Assembly (NCBI RefSeq): GCF_023898315.1
Contig: NC_064614.1
Coordinates: 503,022,109-503,086,108, forward strand
DNA length: 64,000 nucleotides
DNA from: Schistocerca nitens
Lineage: Eukaryota > Arthropoda > Insecta > Orthoptera > Acrididae
Reading direction: 5' to 3'
Part shown: positions 20,346 through 31,105 of the stretch, piece after piece
Numbering within the stretch: position 1 is the stretch's first letter
Layout of the letters: the number at the start of each line of letters is the position of its first letter
Position numbers and translations under genes: made by a program
The notes under the pieces: generated by a model
Database searches by the model: none
What the model saw: only the letters and a program-made list of their open reading frames with translations
Told to the model about the DNA's origin: nothing

Positions 20346-21448
20346 TCTGTTTTAACCTAGGGAGGCGATTCACAGTATGGTGATGTTGAACATTTTCATC
20401 ATCAAAATTAAACAGATGAGAAAAGAAAAGGTGGAAGAGTACAGTTACCGATCAGCAGATTTTGCGGCAATGTTCTGGGCTACGTCCTAAATCTCTGCTT
20501 AGTGTTTCATGGACGGGGGTGATGTGACATCATTGACGGCCATCTGCCCCATAGCTGAAGATTTTAAGCTAGTTGACACGTCCCTGCCAAGCGTGCATAG
20601 TCAGCTACTAGCAGCCTGCTCTGGCTTTGGACGGGTGGTAGTGAATTGTATACATGTACGTTACTCGCAGATCAGTCTGCTATCAGTGAAAACCGTATCA
20701 AAATCCGCACAGTAGTTCCTGAGATTAGCCTCTCATATACTGACAGAAAAAACGTGGCGAGGGGACTTTAACTTAGTAATACGTCTAGTTACGTAGATAT
20801 GTCTCCACCGGGCTTCATCAGTGCCCCTCCCCCATTCTGTGAGCTCCATCACCATGGATCTGTTAACTAGTCTCAATTACCCATCTACTTCTAACATTAC
20901 CCGTAATAATGGATCTACAGTGAGTCAGTGAACGTCGATAGAGAGAAAATTTGCTTTTTATCAGAGTGTCTTAATTACTAATGTAAAACTATTTATATTG
21001 ATGAAAGACAGAAATCCGAAAACAAAATTTCTGTGTAAAAAAAATTTGTTCGATGAATCTCATAGAACTGTTCGTTAGCTGTGTGTGGAATAGGTTTAAT
21101 TTTACAGGATTTGCATTTATCATTCCTGTGATACTACCACATTTAACCTGCAGAATTACTTTTACCTTGTATAAGGGAAATTTTATCTCATACTATCTGT
21201 GGCATCGACTTCCACATTGTAAATGGGCTTCTTTTCCTTGTAGGGATTAGTATTTCAAGACAGAAAACAGTAGTTTCATTCTGAAAAGGATAATAAAATA
21301 ATATCGGCTATGATCTCGTTCATGGCACCATTCAACAATTCTTCTGGAGTGGTTTTGAAAAATCACCTTTGTTACTCACATGACCTCAGGAATATTTATC
21401 TCCACCTCCTCCCGAATAGTACCGAAACTTCTTAATAATGTGCCATTT
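20346..21448. other. No recognisable feature
   Basis: This is unnamed sequence with only short ORFs. The 68-codon ORF at 20509-20715 has no familiar motif. Confidence 0.35.
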
Positions 21449-21461
21449 AGTTGGAAGCAAA

Positions 21462-21658
21462 TGGTTCAAATGGCTCTGAGCACTATGGGACTCAACTGCT
21501 GTGGTTATCAGTCCCCTAGAACTTAGAACTACTGAAACCTAACTAACCTAAGGACATCACACACATCCATGCCCGAGGCAGGATTCGAACCTGCGACCGT
21601 AGCAGTCCCACGGTTCCGGACTGCGCGCCTAGAACCGCGAGACTACCGCGGCCGGCCC
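21462..21658 (-). mobile_element. tRNA-derived SINE (family 1)
   Basis: This is a full reversed family-1 copy, with an inverted B box ggattcgaacc at 21582-21592. A perfect 13-bp target duplication, agttggaagcaaa, lies at 21449-21461 and 21659-21671. It is one of the youngest-looking SINEs here. Confidence 0.94.
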
Positions 21659-21671
21659 AGTTGGAAGCAAA

Positions 21672-23349
21672 CGAAATGTTACTTGAACAATTTCAAGTTA
21701 TAATTGACCTTTGAAATGGTAATTTCACTGTTTCGTAGAAGCCTTTCGTGACCCAAGAATTTCAACACTAACAGGCTAGGGCAATACAGAAACAAATAAA
21801 TTGCTTTAGAAGAATGTGAAGTGCACTACGGCTACTGTGGAAAGCGGCCGATGCGCCAACCTCGCTCGTACTGTGAGTTTTTAATCAATTGTAAACAATT
21901 TTATCCAGGAACCAACATTCACAGGAGATGAATTGCTCAGATTACCATATCAGTGCTAAGGATACCTCTTCTGACATACTCTGGAGCTTATGCCAGCAAC
22001 GAGACTTAATGTGCACCTCCATCACAGACTTCTCTATTTAACAGTTGCAAAAAGTGATCACACAAAAACAGTTAGAACAGTTGTTGGTTGTAGTAGAGAA
22101 ATTTTGCGAAAACACGATCTTATAGATGTTTAAAGCGCTCGAAGAACAGCTATATTCTCGGAAGACACTGTAGTATTTTCAAATATTTTAGTTCAACAAG
22201 TGTGAAACGTTTATTTCTGAAAACATTTGAAAACTGCTGTTTTTTGTACTTACCCATCATTTACTACTGCGCAGATAACTTACGAGTAGTTTCCAGGTCC
22301 TTTCATTTCTTTGAAGGCTACAAGAAGATGTAACGAAGCTCTGCTAGCATGAATAACTTTTTTAATGGCGTCATTTGCACACTGTAAAAGAACGGCATTG
22401 CCACCGGATGCAACTTTTATTTAGAAGAACTGTCAATGGGCAGCTCTAAAACTGTGTTTGCGCATAGCAGTTATTGTGACGATGAAAAAAGATTTTATTG
22501 CAAACTATGTTACTTTACACGTGATGTGAATGAGGTCAGGAATCTGTGGTAAGCGCTCTTTGCCGTTACGCTGTAACATTTCTACAGGGTTGCAAACTGC
22601 ATACTTCCGTTCACCGCGAAGAGCTCTTAGCACGATCCGTGTGATCACAAAAAGATGCTGTGTGACGGACACCTCAGTCCTCAGTCTTACTACAGTTAAC
22701 CACGGAGTGGATGTGCGATGAGGTGAGCCACAGTTACGTAGTATAATGTTGGCCATACTATTCGTACGCGTATTATGAAAAAGTAAGTTTTGGACATTAA
22801 AGCTTCCTAATGTAACGGCAGTTTCATGAATTTGGTATGGTGGAAAGAGAACCAATAATTCCAGAACGTGATGTTTCCACTACAAGAAAAATTCATTGTT
22901 TTAATTTTCAAAGCATTATCTTTTAATAACAACAATATAAAACTTATATTACAATTTTTAAAAGCGATCTGATGGCTGACTAGGCAGAACTATAAAAAAG
23001 AAAACGCTTCCCGATGCCTGTGGGAGTGTCAACGATCGATCTCAGGGTCTGTCATAGACAGCAAGCTCGTCATTTAGAAATTAACGGCCTTGCTATATTA
23101 AATGGATAGACGTCCATCTTATTATCTCATTTAATAGCCAGCTTGCCAAAGCATCGTGTTTTGTAAACCCAAGGAACTTCTGCTGTAGCCGAGGTTTTTC
23201 ATAAACTCACCGGACAAAGTATTAGTCACTTTTTTAAAAGTGTACGCTGTAGATGTTCGCTTCTCTTTCTTTTCTGGCACCACAGCACAAGAAGGTCCCA
23301 AGGCTTGTCGACCTCCTGTCTCCTCAAATCCTCCATTGACTTTGGCAGG
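21672..23349. other. No recognisable feature
   Basis: This is 1.7 kb of unnamed DNA. A 116-codon minus-strand ORF (22505-22855) overlaps a plus-strand ORF and shows no domain that I recognise. It is probably chance or a decayed repeat. Confidence 0.35.
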
Positions 23350-23534
23350 CTTCTCCAGTTCCGTACTCCTAATCTTCTTGTATAATCCTTATAATCGTTT
23401 TGTAAACTGTCAACTGTTAAGGGAGCTGTAATAGCACCTGTTACCTGCAGCTATTCTTGCCTTTATCCCTACGGAAACTATATTACATTCTGTAACCATT
23501 CTTCCCAAATAATTAAACTTATTTACTGCTGTTA

Positions 23535-23777
23535 GTCCGCAGCTCCTGGTCTTGTGGTAGCGTTCTCGCTTCCCGCACACGGGGTCCCGGGTTCGATTCC
23601 CGGCGGAGACAGGGATTTTTCCTGCCTCGACATGACTGGGTGTTCTTGTGTCGTCTTCAGTCCCCATTACGGTCGGAGGAAGGCAATGGCAAACCACCTC
23701 CACTAGGACCTTGCCTAGTACGGCGGTGCGGGTCTCCCGCATCGTCCCCTACGCTCCTCGGAGTATGGGACCTCATT
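23535..23777 (+). mobile_element. tRNA-derived SINE with Gly-like head (family 4)
   Basis: The head gtccgcagctcctggtcttg with a B box gggttcgattccc near 23588 resembles tRNA-Gly(CCC). The tail holds gactgggtgttcttgtgtcg, gaaggcaatggcaaaccacc and a final cctcattatcatcac. The same head appears with a different tail at 24811-25000. Confidence 0.8.
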
Positions 23778-24175
23778 ATCATCACTGCTTCAAACTGCTC
23801 AACGCCTGTCCACATTGTTTTGTTTCCGGTGTTAATCATAAATTTTGTATTGTCCTTAACTATCAGCAAGCCAAGTGTAGCAACTTCGCGTTCCAAAAAT
23901 ACATAATTTCCAGCAAATATTTTCTATTTCTGCCAAGAACGATTACGTCGTCTGCAATTGCCATATTATGAGCCGTCCTACTGAAAATAGTACCATGTGT
24001 TTTGTTTGGCAGTTTCCGCATTACAGCCTCCAGAGCAAAGTTAAATAACGTCGATGATACAGAATCTTCTTGCTTAAGTCCTTTAAAGATCGGAAAATTA
24101 TTGGAATAGTTGCCATTAACTTTTATTTAGCAGTTAGTGTTGGTTACGGTTATTTTCACGAGTCTTACTGGATTT

Positions 24176-24380
24176 CAAAAAGAATGGTTCAAATGGGTCT
24201 GAGCACTATGGGACTTAACTTCTGAGGTCATCAGTCCCCTAGAACTTAGACCTACTTAAACCTAACTAACCTAAGGACATCACACACATCCATGCCCGAG
24301 ACAGGCATTCGAACCTGCGACCGTAGCGGTCTCGCGGTTCCAGATTGTTGCACCTAGAACCGCTCGGCCACCCCGGCCCG
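24176..24380 (-). mobile_element. tRNA-derived SINE (family 1)
   Basis: This is a reversed family-1 copy. The flanks cttactggattt (24164-24175) and cttattggattt (24381-24392) form a 12-bp target duplication with one mismatch. It sits inside the antisense LINE remnant. Confidence 0.92.
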
Positions 24381-24646
24381 CTTATTGGATTTGATGATGT
24401 CCCCAGCTGCCGTAATGCCTTAAAAAGACAGTTTCTGTTGACACGGTTATAATGTGCTATTAAGTCTACATACAACTGATGTACCATTGTATTTTACTCA
24501 TTACAGTTTTTCATTCTTAATCTAAGGACGGACATCAGATCTGTTGATTGTTTCTTGCTGAATCTGGTATTCCTTCTGAATATGCTTGTATTTCTTGTTC
24601 AGTATCCTAGCAAGTATTTTGTAGGCAATATTCACGAATGATATTA

Positions 24647-24812
24647 CGAGGAGGCGCAGTGGTTAGCACACTGGAGTCAAATTCGGAAGGACGACGGTTA
24701 GAACCCGCGTCCGGCTATCCTGATTTAGGTTTTCCGTGATTTCCCTACATGGCTTCAAGTACATGCCGGGATGGTTCACGCGAAAGGGCACGGTCGACTT
24801 CCTTCCCATCAG
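24647..24812 (+). mobile_element. tRNA-derived SINE (family 3), 3' truncated
   Basis: Landmarks are ggcgcagtggttagcacact (A-box side), a B-box-like ggttagaacccg, cctgatttaggttttccgtg, and gaaagggcacggtcgacttc. The 3' end is missing where an inverted SINE begins at 24811. Confidence 0.82.
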
Positions 24813-25000
24813 ATGGGACTTAACATCCATGGTCATCAGTCCCCTAGAACTTAGAACTACTTAAATCTAACTAACCTAAGGACAGCACACAACACCCAGT
24901 CATCAAGAGGCAGAGAAAATCCCTGACCCCGCCGGGAATCGATCCCGGGAACTCGGGCGCGGGAAGCGAGAACGCTACCGCACGACCACGAGCTGCGGAC
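24811..25000 (-). mobile_element. Chimeric SINE: Gly-like head with family-1 tail
   Basis: Read on the minus strand, the head is gtccgcagctcgtggtcgtg with B box gggatcgattccc. After a short linker (gactgggtgttgtgtgctg) it continues into the family-1 tail (ttaggttagttagatttaag... gggactgatgacc). The head is that of the SINE at 23535 and the tail is that of family 1. Confidence 0.82.
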
Positions 25001-25913
25001 ATTCGTAATTTCGCGCCAATGGTGTGTTGCAGCGAAATGCGGTCGGCATCTCTGCTACGCCTGTGATAACGTGTAACTGCCGGAAGTTTCATTGTTGTAT
25101 GTCTTTTAGTTATTGTTCAGTGGTGTTTTGAGTAGAACGTTGTGTCACAATTTGCGAAGCTGAAGATAACAGAGGAGCAATACGACTGCATTAAATTTTG
25201 CGTGAAACTCAAGAAAATCTTTCCAGAGACACACCAAATGATGGAGGAAGCCTACGGCGATAAGCGCTTACGCCGTACTCGGTGTTGCGAATGATTCATA
25301 CGATTTAAAAATGGCCGGACGGAAGTTAAAAATTACCTTCGTTCAGGACGCCCTTCGACGTCTACCGACGACGCTCATGTCACGAATGTCAAAGAAATTA
25401 TACATGACAATCTTAAGACTGACTGTCCGAGAGACTGCAGGAGACTGTGAGATTTCAGTTGGATCATGTCATGAAATCCTGACACAGCATCTTGGAATGC
25501 ATCGTGTTGACGCCAAATTCATCCCACGTCGCATGAGTCAAGACCAGAAAGACCCTCGCCTCGCTTTTAGATCGCGCAAATGATAACGAGGTGTTCCTTA
25601 AGATAATCATAACTGGTGATGAGATGTGGGTCCACGGTTATGATGTTGAGACCAAGCTTCACTCTTCACCATGGGCCGGGAAAGGTTTCCCAAGACCTAG
25701 AAAAGCTCGTCAGGTCAAGTCAAGTCAAACGTCAAAGCCATGCTGATAGTTTTCTTTGACTTTGAAGGATTAGTTCACTATGAATACGCGCCACAGGGAC
25801 AAACTGTTAATCGATGGTACTAAGGGAGCGTGTTGCGACGCCTGCGAGGAAATGTGAGAAGGAAACGGCCTGAAATGTGGCGAGACAATTTATACCTCTT
25901 TCATCAAGATAAA

Positions 25914-26151
25914 TAAATAAATGTCGTGTGACTAGGGTCTCCCGTCGGGTAGACCGTTCGCCGGGTGCAAGTCTTTCGATCTGACGCCACTTCGGCGACT
26001 TGCGCGTCGATGGGGATGAAATGATGATGATGATTAGGACAACACAACACCCAGTCCCTGAGCGGAGAATTCTCCGACCCAGCCGGGAATCGAACCCAGG
26101 CCCTTAGGATTGACATCTTGTCGCACTGACCACTCAGCTCCCGGGGGTGGA
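25914..26151 (-). mobile_element. tRNA-derived SINE (family 5), inserted in the mariner
   Basis: The minus-strand head gggagctgagtggtcagtgc has B box gggttcgattccc (26081-26093). A linker (gagaattctccgctcaggga, gactgggtgttgtgttg) and a tail ending acacgacatttatttattta follow. Flanks catcaagataaa (25902-25913) and catctcgataaa (26152-26163) form a 12-bp duplication with two mismatches. Confidence 0.88.
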
Positions 26152-26250
26152 CATCTCGATAAAGCAACCACATTTCATCCCTGTTGGTGCGTGACTGTTG
26201 CACAGAAAACGAAATCACTGTGTTGCCTCTTCCTCCGTACTCTCCAGATA

Positions 26251-26790
26251 TTTGGGTAGAGCAAACCAGAGACTGTGATACATTGGCAGAACACTTAGAA
26301 GGTGCAACAGGTCTACCAAAGAGACTGCTTACATCACGTTTGTCCACCCCATTCTGGAGTATTGCTGTGCGGTGTGGGATCCGCATCAGGTGGGACTGAC
26401 AGATGACATCGAAAAAGTACAAACAAGGGCAGCTGGTATTGTATTATCGCGAAATAGGGGAGATAGTGTCACAGACATGATACGTGAATTGGTGTGGCAA
26501 TCATTAAAACAAAGGCGTTTTTCATTGCGACGGGACCTTCTCATGAAATTTCAATCACCAGTTTTCTCCTCCGATTGCAAAAACATTCTGTTGGCACCCA
26601 CCTACATAGGGAGAAATGATCATCACGATAAAATCAGAGAAATCAGGGCTCGCACAGAAAAATTTAAGTGCTCCTTTTTCCCGCGTGCCGTTCGAGAGTG
26701 TAACGGTAGGGAGACAGCTTGAAGGTGGTTCATTGAACCCTCTGTCAGGCACTTTATTGTGAATAGCAGACTAATCACGTAGATGTAGAT
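26251..26790 (+). mobile_element. 5'-truncated LINE 3' end, inserted in the mariner
   Basis: The coding remnant reads FVHPILEYCCAVWDPHQ, TDDIEKVQTRAAGIVL, SDCKNILLAPTYIGR and FFPRAVRECNGR. This is the C-terminal end of a non-LTR reverse-transcriptase ORF, probably CR1/Jockey-like. The 3' UTR ends in a tgtaga-type simple repeat at 26780-26790. The ORF (26372-26722) is nearly open in its last 116 codons. Mariner sequence resumes immediately afterwards, so this is an insertion. Confidence 0.75.
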
Positions 26791-27079
26791 GCGGACTTTT
26801 TTTTAATTTCCAAAGTTGAAAACGCCGTTGAAAGGATAAAGATTTGCAACGATAAATGAGATAAAAGAAAATTCGCAGACGGCGCTTCGCGCTATCCAGC
26901 AAGAGGCGTACCGAAATTGCTTCCGGAAGTGGAAATGGCGTTGGGAGTGCTGTGTCAGTTGGTGAGGAGAGTATTTGGTAGAGTACCACGCACAGTAAGT
27001 GAAAGGTAAGCGCAGAAGAATGTTATGGACAAAGTCCGGGATTTTTTCGAACAGATCTCGTATGTGCCAGTCGACTGCA

Positions 27080-27620
27080 TGGGTTCAGCGCAGTAAAATG
27101 GATGGACGTGGAGACACGACAGAATGGTAGGAAGGAGCTATCCCGTTCGGACTCGCCCATGACCACACCGAGAATGAAGTTACCCGATTTTAGATTTATC
27201 AGTGCGGACTATCAGCGTGTCCACAAGGAATGGCGTGCCACTCGCAGCCACGTAATAAGGCGTAAGAAGTACAAAAATCCTAACCGACAGCGACAGGAGA
27301 CACCTTGTCAGTGACAATCAGTTTCAAACACGACAGGAAATGCTGCTGTAAGTGAATGCAGCTCCGTCGTAACGAGTTTACGAGCAAACATGGTGAAGGG
27401 AGCAGCATGAAATGAACATTTGGAGTCTGGTACTTCACAGAAGGCCAATTCTCTCAGTAGCACATAAAGCTGTACATCTTCAGTGGGCCAAACAGCGCAT
27501 ACACAGGGCAGTAGCCGATGGTAGACGTGTGATATGGATTGACGGGTGGTGATTCCGTCTTTTCTTGAAACGATGCAAGGCGTCGAAGGCTACGACGGTC
27601 CAGTGAGATTCTTAACACAT
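27080..27620 (+). pseudogene. Tc1-like transposase fragment
   Basis: Translation near 27430-27560 gives NIWSLVLHRRPILSVAHKA followed by LQWAKQRIHRAVADGRRVIW and FRLF. That is the Tc1 region just before and across the first catalytic Asp. The usual DES reads as IDGW plus a stop. The upstream RRKKYKNPNRQ stretch may be part of its DNA-binding linker. No terminal repeats were seen. It is a short, dead fragment. Confidence 0.6.
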
Positions 27621-27660
27621 CGTATGTGTAGAGTGTCGTTCAGGCTTCTGAGACATTTTG

Positions 27661-28188
27661 TCGATGTCCTTCATACCGAGACGTGGGCTCACTCATTCAT
27701 GTTGCCGTGAACATGAATCAGGTTGATTCTTTCAACATTCTCGCAGACGAAGTGTTGCTCTTTCTTCTACATTTTGCATTTCTCATCGTGAAGATGAAAC
27801 CAGGCTTAATCATAAGGACTTGTATTTTGCTGACACGTAACAACGTTCACCTTCAACCGGCTCAGCTCAGAAGACATTTCCTGCAAACTTTACGTTGGGA
27901 GTGTTTGACCGTCCGTCCTGTAACTCTGATTATTTATGTTCATCTTTTCTTCCACCTGAATAAATATACCTCCTGTGAAAACTTCCTCAAAGATGAAGCG
28001 ACCAGGGCTGTCATTCTCTGGTTATAATGGCACGCAACGGACTTTATTGTCACTGCAGCATTTAAGATTCTATTATCAAATTTAATTCTGAACACAGTAA
28101 AGAAATTAATTATGCACGTTACGTCTTTCTGAAAACATTTTAGTCACAGATTGTGAAAAGTTTTGTGTAACCACCCATGACAAATATA
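27661..28188. other. No recognisable feature
   Basis: A 114-codon plus-strand ORF (27683-28027) has no motif that I know. The sequence is otherwise unnamed up to the nested complex. Confidence 0.35.
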
Positions 28189-28290
28189 CACGGTCCAATG
28201 ACGTTAATGTGAACGAAAGTACAATGAAATGAACACCCTAAGCTGCTTACAGGCATTAACATACGTCAACGGGGACAGATGAAAATGTGT

Positions 28291-28357
28291 GCCCCGACCG
28301 GGACTCGAACCCGGGATTTCCTGCTTATATGGCAGACGCTCTATCCATCTGAGCCAC
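28291..28357 (-). repeat. tRNA-like module (Thr-like) of the repeat, minus copy
   Basis: The minus strand reads ggctcagatggatagagcgt (D arm, A box) and gggttcgagtcccgg (T arm, B box). The arms can pair, but position 33 of the anticodon loop is not U and the acceptor stem is incomplete. I call it a SINE-type module, not a working tRNA gene. Confidence 0.75.
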
Positions 28358-28798
28358 AAAGGACAGCGCGACTGCAGGGATTGATCTCTGGCACGCCTCC
28401 CGCGAAACCCACATTCTCCACGTATTGTCCCGCACCACATTCGTAGTGCCCCCGCCCATTATACTCATTACTCGCGGCGAGTTGTCGATTCCCGTAAGAG
28501 TTCGGACACCGTTTGTGCATTCGCACAGAAGAAGAAGATGGTAAAGTGTCCGAAAGAACAGATACCACCTTACTATATATATAGTTAAGGCTCACCGGCC
28601 ACTTGACCATCTTCTTCTTTTGTGCTGGTGCACCAACAGTGCCCGAGCTCTTACGGGAATCGGCAACGCGCCGCGAGTAATGAGTATAATGGGCGGGGAC
28701 ATTACTAATGTAGTGCGGGACAATACATTGAGAATGTGGGTTTCGCGGGAGGTGTGCCAGAGATAAATCCCTGCAGTCGCGCTATCCTCTGTGTCCTC

Positions 28799-28867
28799 GG
28801 TGGCTCAGATGGATAGAGCGTCTGCCATGTAAGCAGGAGATCCGGGGTTCGAGTCCCGGTCGGGGCA
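28799..28867 (+). repeat. tRNA-like module (Thr-like) of the repeat, plus copy
   Basis: It has the same D-arm and T-arm motifs as the minus copy. The anticodon loop reads catgtaa, which would give TGT (Thr) if read as a tRNA. The loop lacks U33, so function as a tRNA is unlikely. Confidence 0.75.
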
Positions 28868-29721
28868 CACATTTTCATCTGTCCCCGTTGACGTATGTTA
28901 ACGCCTGTAAGCAGCTAAGGGTGTTCATTTCATTGTACTTTCATTCTAACGAGCTGCATGGACACCGATTGTATCTGTTCTTTCGGACATGTCCAAAAGA
29001 GCAGATACCATCTTACTATATATATAGTAAATGTGAACACCGCTGACGTTCGAAATCAATGTGCAAAATCACTCACAGACGGCAGATGGCAACAGTAACA
29101 GTGAAAGGGATATAAAGCGTGTCGGGGGGGGGGGGGGGGTGATACGGGAGCAGTACTGCCGTCGCAACGCCGAAAAGGGAGCGATTTATATGACGTCCAA
29201 AATGGAATAATAATTGGCTTTCGGGCCAAGGGTGGAAGCGATCTGAAATTGCTAAGTTTGTAACCGCGCCGGCCATGGTTGAAGTATACCGTGCACGGCA
29301 GAATGGCGTGCAACTGATCACATAGATGGACAACGAGGCTAGCAACAGTGTCTCCCCAATAAACGTCCAGATAACGTTGATGCGTATGGGCCTCCACAAC
29401 AGAAGCCTGGTTCATCCACTCAAGCTGACTGCAGTTCATCGATGATAAGGCTGGAATTGGCATCCCAGTGCCGCAACCGGACGTCCAATGACTGGCGGCG
29501 GGTGGCCTTTTCATATGAATCACATTTTATGCTCCATCGACGTCAAACATCCGCAAACATCCTGCAACAATCGTCAGAAGGATTAAGTCCGGAAGAGGGA
29601 GCGTTATGGTCTGGAGAATGTTTTCGTGGCGTTCCCTGGGTGATCTCGTCATTCTGGAAGGCACACTCAATCAACAGGAGTATTTATCTATCCCTGGGGA
29701 CCAAGACCATCTCCACATGTA

Positions 29722-31105
29722 CACTACTGGCCATTAAATTGCTAAACCAAGAAGAAATGCAGATGATAAACGGGTATTTGTTGGACAAATACATTATACT
29801 AGAACTGACATGTGATTATATTTTCACGCAATTTGGGTGGATAGATCCTGAGAAATCAGCAACCAGAACAATCACCTCTGGCCGTATTAACGGCCTTGAT
29901 ACGCCTGGGGATTGAGTCAAACAGAGCTCGGATGGCGTGCACAGGAACAGCTGCCCATGCAGCTTCAACACGATACTACACTTCATCAAGAGTAGTGACT
30001 GGTGTATTGTGACGAGCCAGTTGCTCGGCCACTAGACGTTTTCAGTTGGCGAGGGATCTGGAGAATGTGCTGGCCAGGGCAGCAGTCGAACATTTTCTGT
30101 ATCCACAAAGGCCCGTACAGGACCTGCAACATGCGGTCGTGTATTATCCTGCTGAAATGTAGGGTTTCACAGGGATCGAATGAAGGGTAGAGCCACGGGT
30201 CGTAACACATCTGAAATGTAACGTCCACTGTTCAAAGTACCGTCAATGCGAACAAGTGGTGACCGAGACGTGTAACCAATGGCACCCCATACCATCACGC
30301 AGGGTGATAGGCCAGTATGGCGATGACGAGTACACGCTTCCAATGTGCGTTCACCGCGATGTCGCCAAACACGAATGCGACCATCATGATGCTGTAAACA
30401 GAACCTGGATTCTTCCGAAAAAATGACGTATTGCCATTCGTGCACGCAGGTTCTTCGTTGAGTACACCATCGCAGGTGCTCCTGTCTGTGATGCAGCGTC
30501 AAGGGTAACCGCAGCTGATAGTCTATGCTGCTGCAAACGTCGTCGAACTGTTCGTGCAGATGGTTGTTGTCTTGCAAGCGTCCCCATCTGTTGACTCAGG
30601 GTTCGAGACGTGGCTGCACGATCCGTTACAGCCATGCGGATAAGATGCTTGTCATCTCGACTGCTAGACAACGGGGCCGTTGGGATCCAGCACGGCGTTC
30701 CCTATTACCCTCCTGAACCCACCGATTACATATTCTGCTAACAGTCATTGGATCTCGACCAACGCGAGCAGGAATGTCGCGATACGATAAACCGCAATCG
30801 CGATAGGCTACAATCCGACCTGTATCAAAGTCGGAAACTTGATGGTACGCATTTCTCCTCCTTACACGAGGCATCACAACAACGTTTCACCAGGCAACGC
30901 TGGTCAACTGCCGTTTGTGTATGATAAATCGGTTGGAAACTTTCCTCATGTCAGCACGTTGTAGATGTCGCCACCGTCGCCAACCTTGTGTGAATGCTCT
31001 GAAAATCTAATCACTTGCATATCACAGCATCTTCTACCTGTCGGTTAAATTTCGCGTCTGTAGCACGTCATCTTCGTGGTGCAGCCATTCTAATGGCCAG
31101 TAGTG
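29722..31105 (-). mobile_element. Tc1-like DNA transposon (type B, copy 2), nested
   Basis: It shares terminal repeats (cactactggccattaaattg at left) and body with the element at 9790-11201. The left TA is at 29720-29721; the right flank reads CA, a likely TA decay. It is 1384 bp, slightly shorter than copy 1, with small internal deletions such as one near 30030. Confidence 0.92.
29917..30877 (-). pseudogene. Tc1-like transposase (type B copy 2), broken
   Basis: The ORF at 30626-30877 gives the start MMPRVRRRNAYHQVSDFDTG. The ORF at 30167-30577 gives the linker and the first catalytic site as FSEESRF, where copy 1 has DES, so the Asp has become Glu. QQDNARPH-like and SPIENVW-like regions lie further left, but an 8-base deletion near 30030 and other shifts break them. 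The mix of frameshifts and the catalytic change makes this copy inactive. It is otherwise the same enzyme family as copy 1. Confidence 0.85.

Larger units (their letters stand above)
23350..24646 (-). pseudogene. LINE reverse-transcriptase remnant carrying two SINEs
   Basis: Minus-strand translation gives fragments of a non-LTR reverse transcriptase. N-terminal to C-terminal these run from 24640 down to 23350. A piece like VNIAYKILARILNKK lies near 24600. A degraded catalytic region follows at 23900-24130, then a VKDNTKFMI-like stretch near 23850. AVNKFNYLGRMVTECN and IKARIAAGNRCYYSLNS-like sequence appear at 23420-23530. This is the usual order in RTE- or I-like elements. SINEs at 23535-23777 and 24176-24380 interrupt it. 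Many stops make it non-functional. Its sequence differs clearly from the RTE-type copies at 6 and 43 kb. Confidence 0.65.
25001..27060 (+). pseudogene. Mariner transposon, interrupted by a SINE and a LINE end
   Basis: Pieces of one mariner transposase run in order. An N-terminal domain (about 25175-25300) is followed by GRTEVKNYLRSGRPSTSTDD (25318-25377). ISVGSCHEILTQHLGMHRV and PRRMSQDQKDP fall at 25453-25560. ITGDEMWVHGYDVETK carries the first catalytic Asp (25609-25657), and LIVFFDFEGLVHYEYAPQGQ follows at 25743-25802. A SINE (25914-26151) cuts the HQD region. EITVLPLPPYSPD (26210-26248) carries the third acidic residue. A LINE end (26251-26790) follows, then the C-terminal part with ADFF near 26792 and AIQQEAYRNCFRKW-like sequence near 26890-26940. 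One stop and small indels are present. Terminal repeats were not identified. Confidence 0.85.
28215..29029. repeat. Head-to-head pair of tRNA-bearing repeats
   Basis: Two copies of a ~370-bp repeat face each other. One runs on the minus strand from about 28570 to 28215, the other on the plus strand from about 28600 to 28955. Each holds a tRNA-like module near its 3' end (28291-28357 minus; 28799-28867 plus) and shared sequence such as gagaatgtgggtttcgcggg. The nine bases aatgtgaac at 28206-28214 recur at 29030-29038. This suggests that the whole block entered as one insertion with a 9-bp duplication. Confidence 0.8.

Noticed and set aside
22505..22855. 116-codon minus-strand ORF as a gene
   Set aside because: No domain, no splice or promoter signal, and competing ORFs on the other strand.
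28799..28867. Functional tRNA-Thr gene
   Set aside because: The anticodon loop lacks U33, the acceptor stem is incomplete, and copies are embedded in a dispersed repeat.
29056..29523. 155-codon minus-strand ORF
   Set aside because: It lies antisense to the Tc1 type A transposase remnant and includes a G run; it is a shadow of the plus-strand element.
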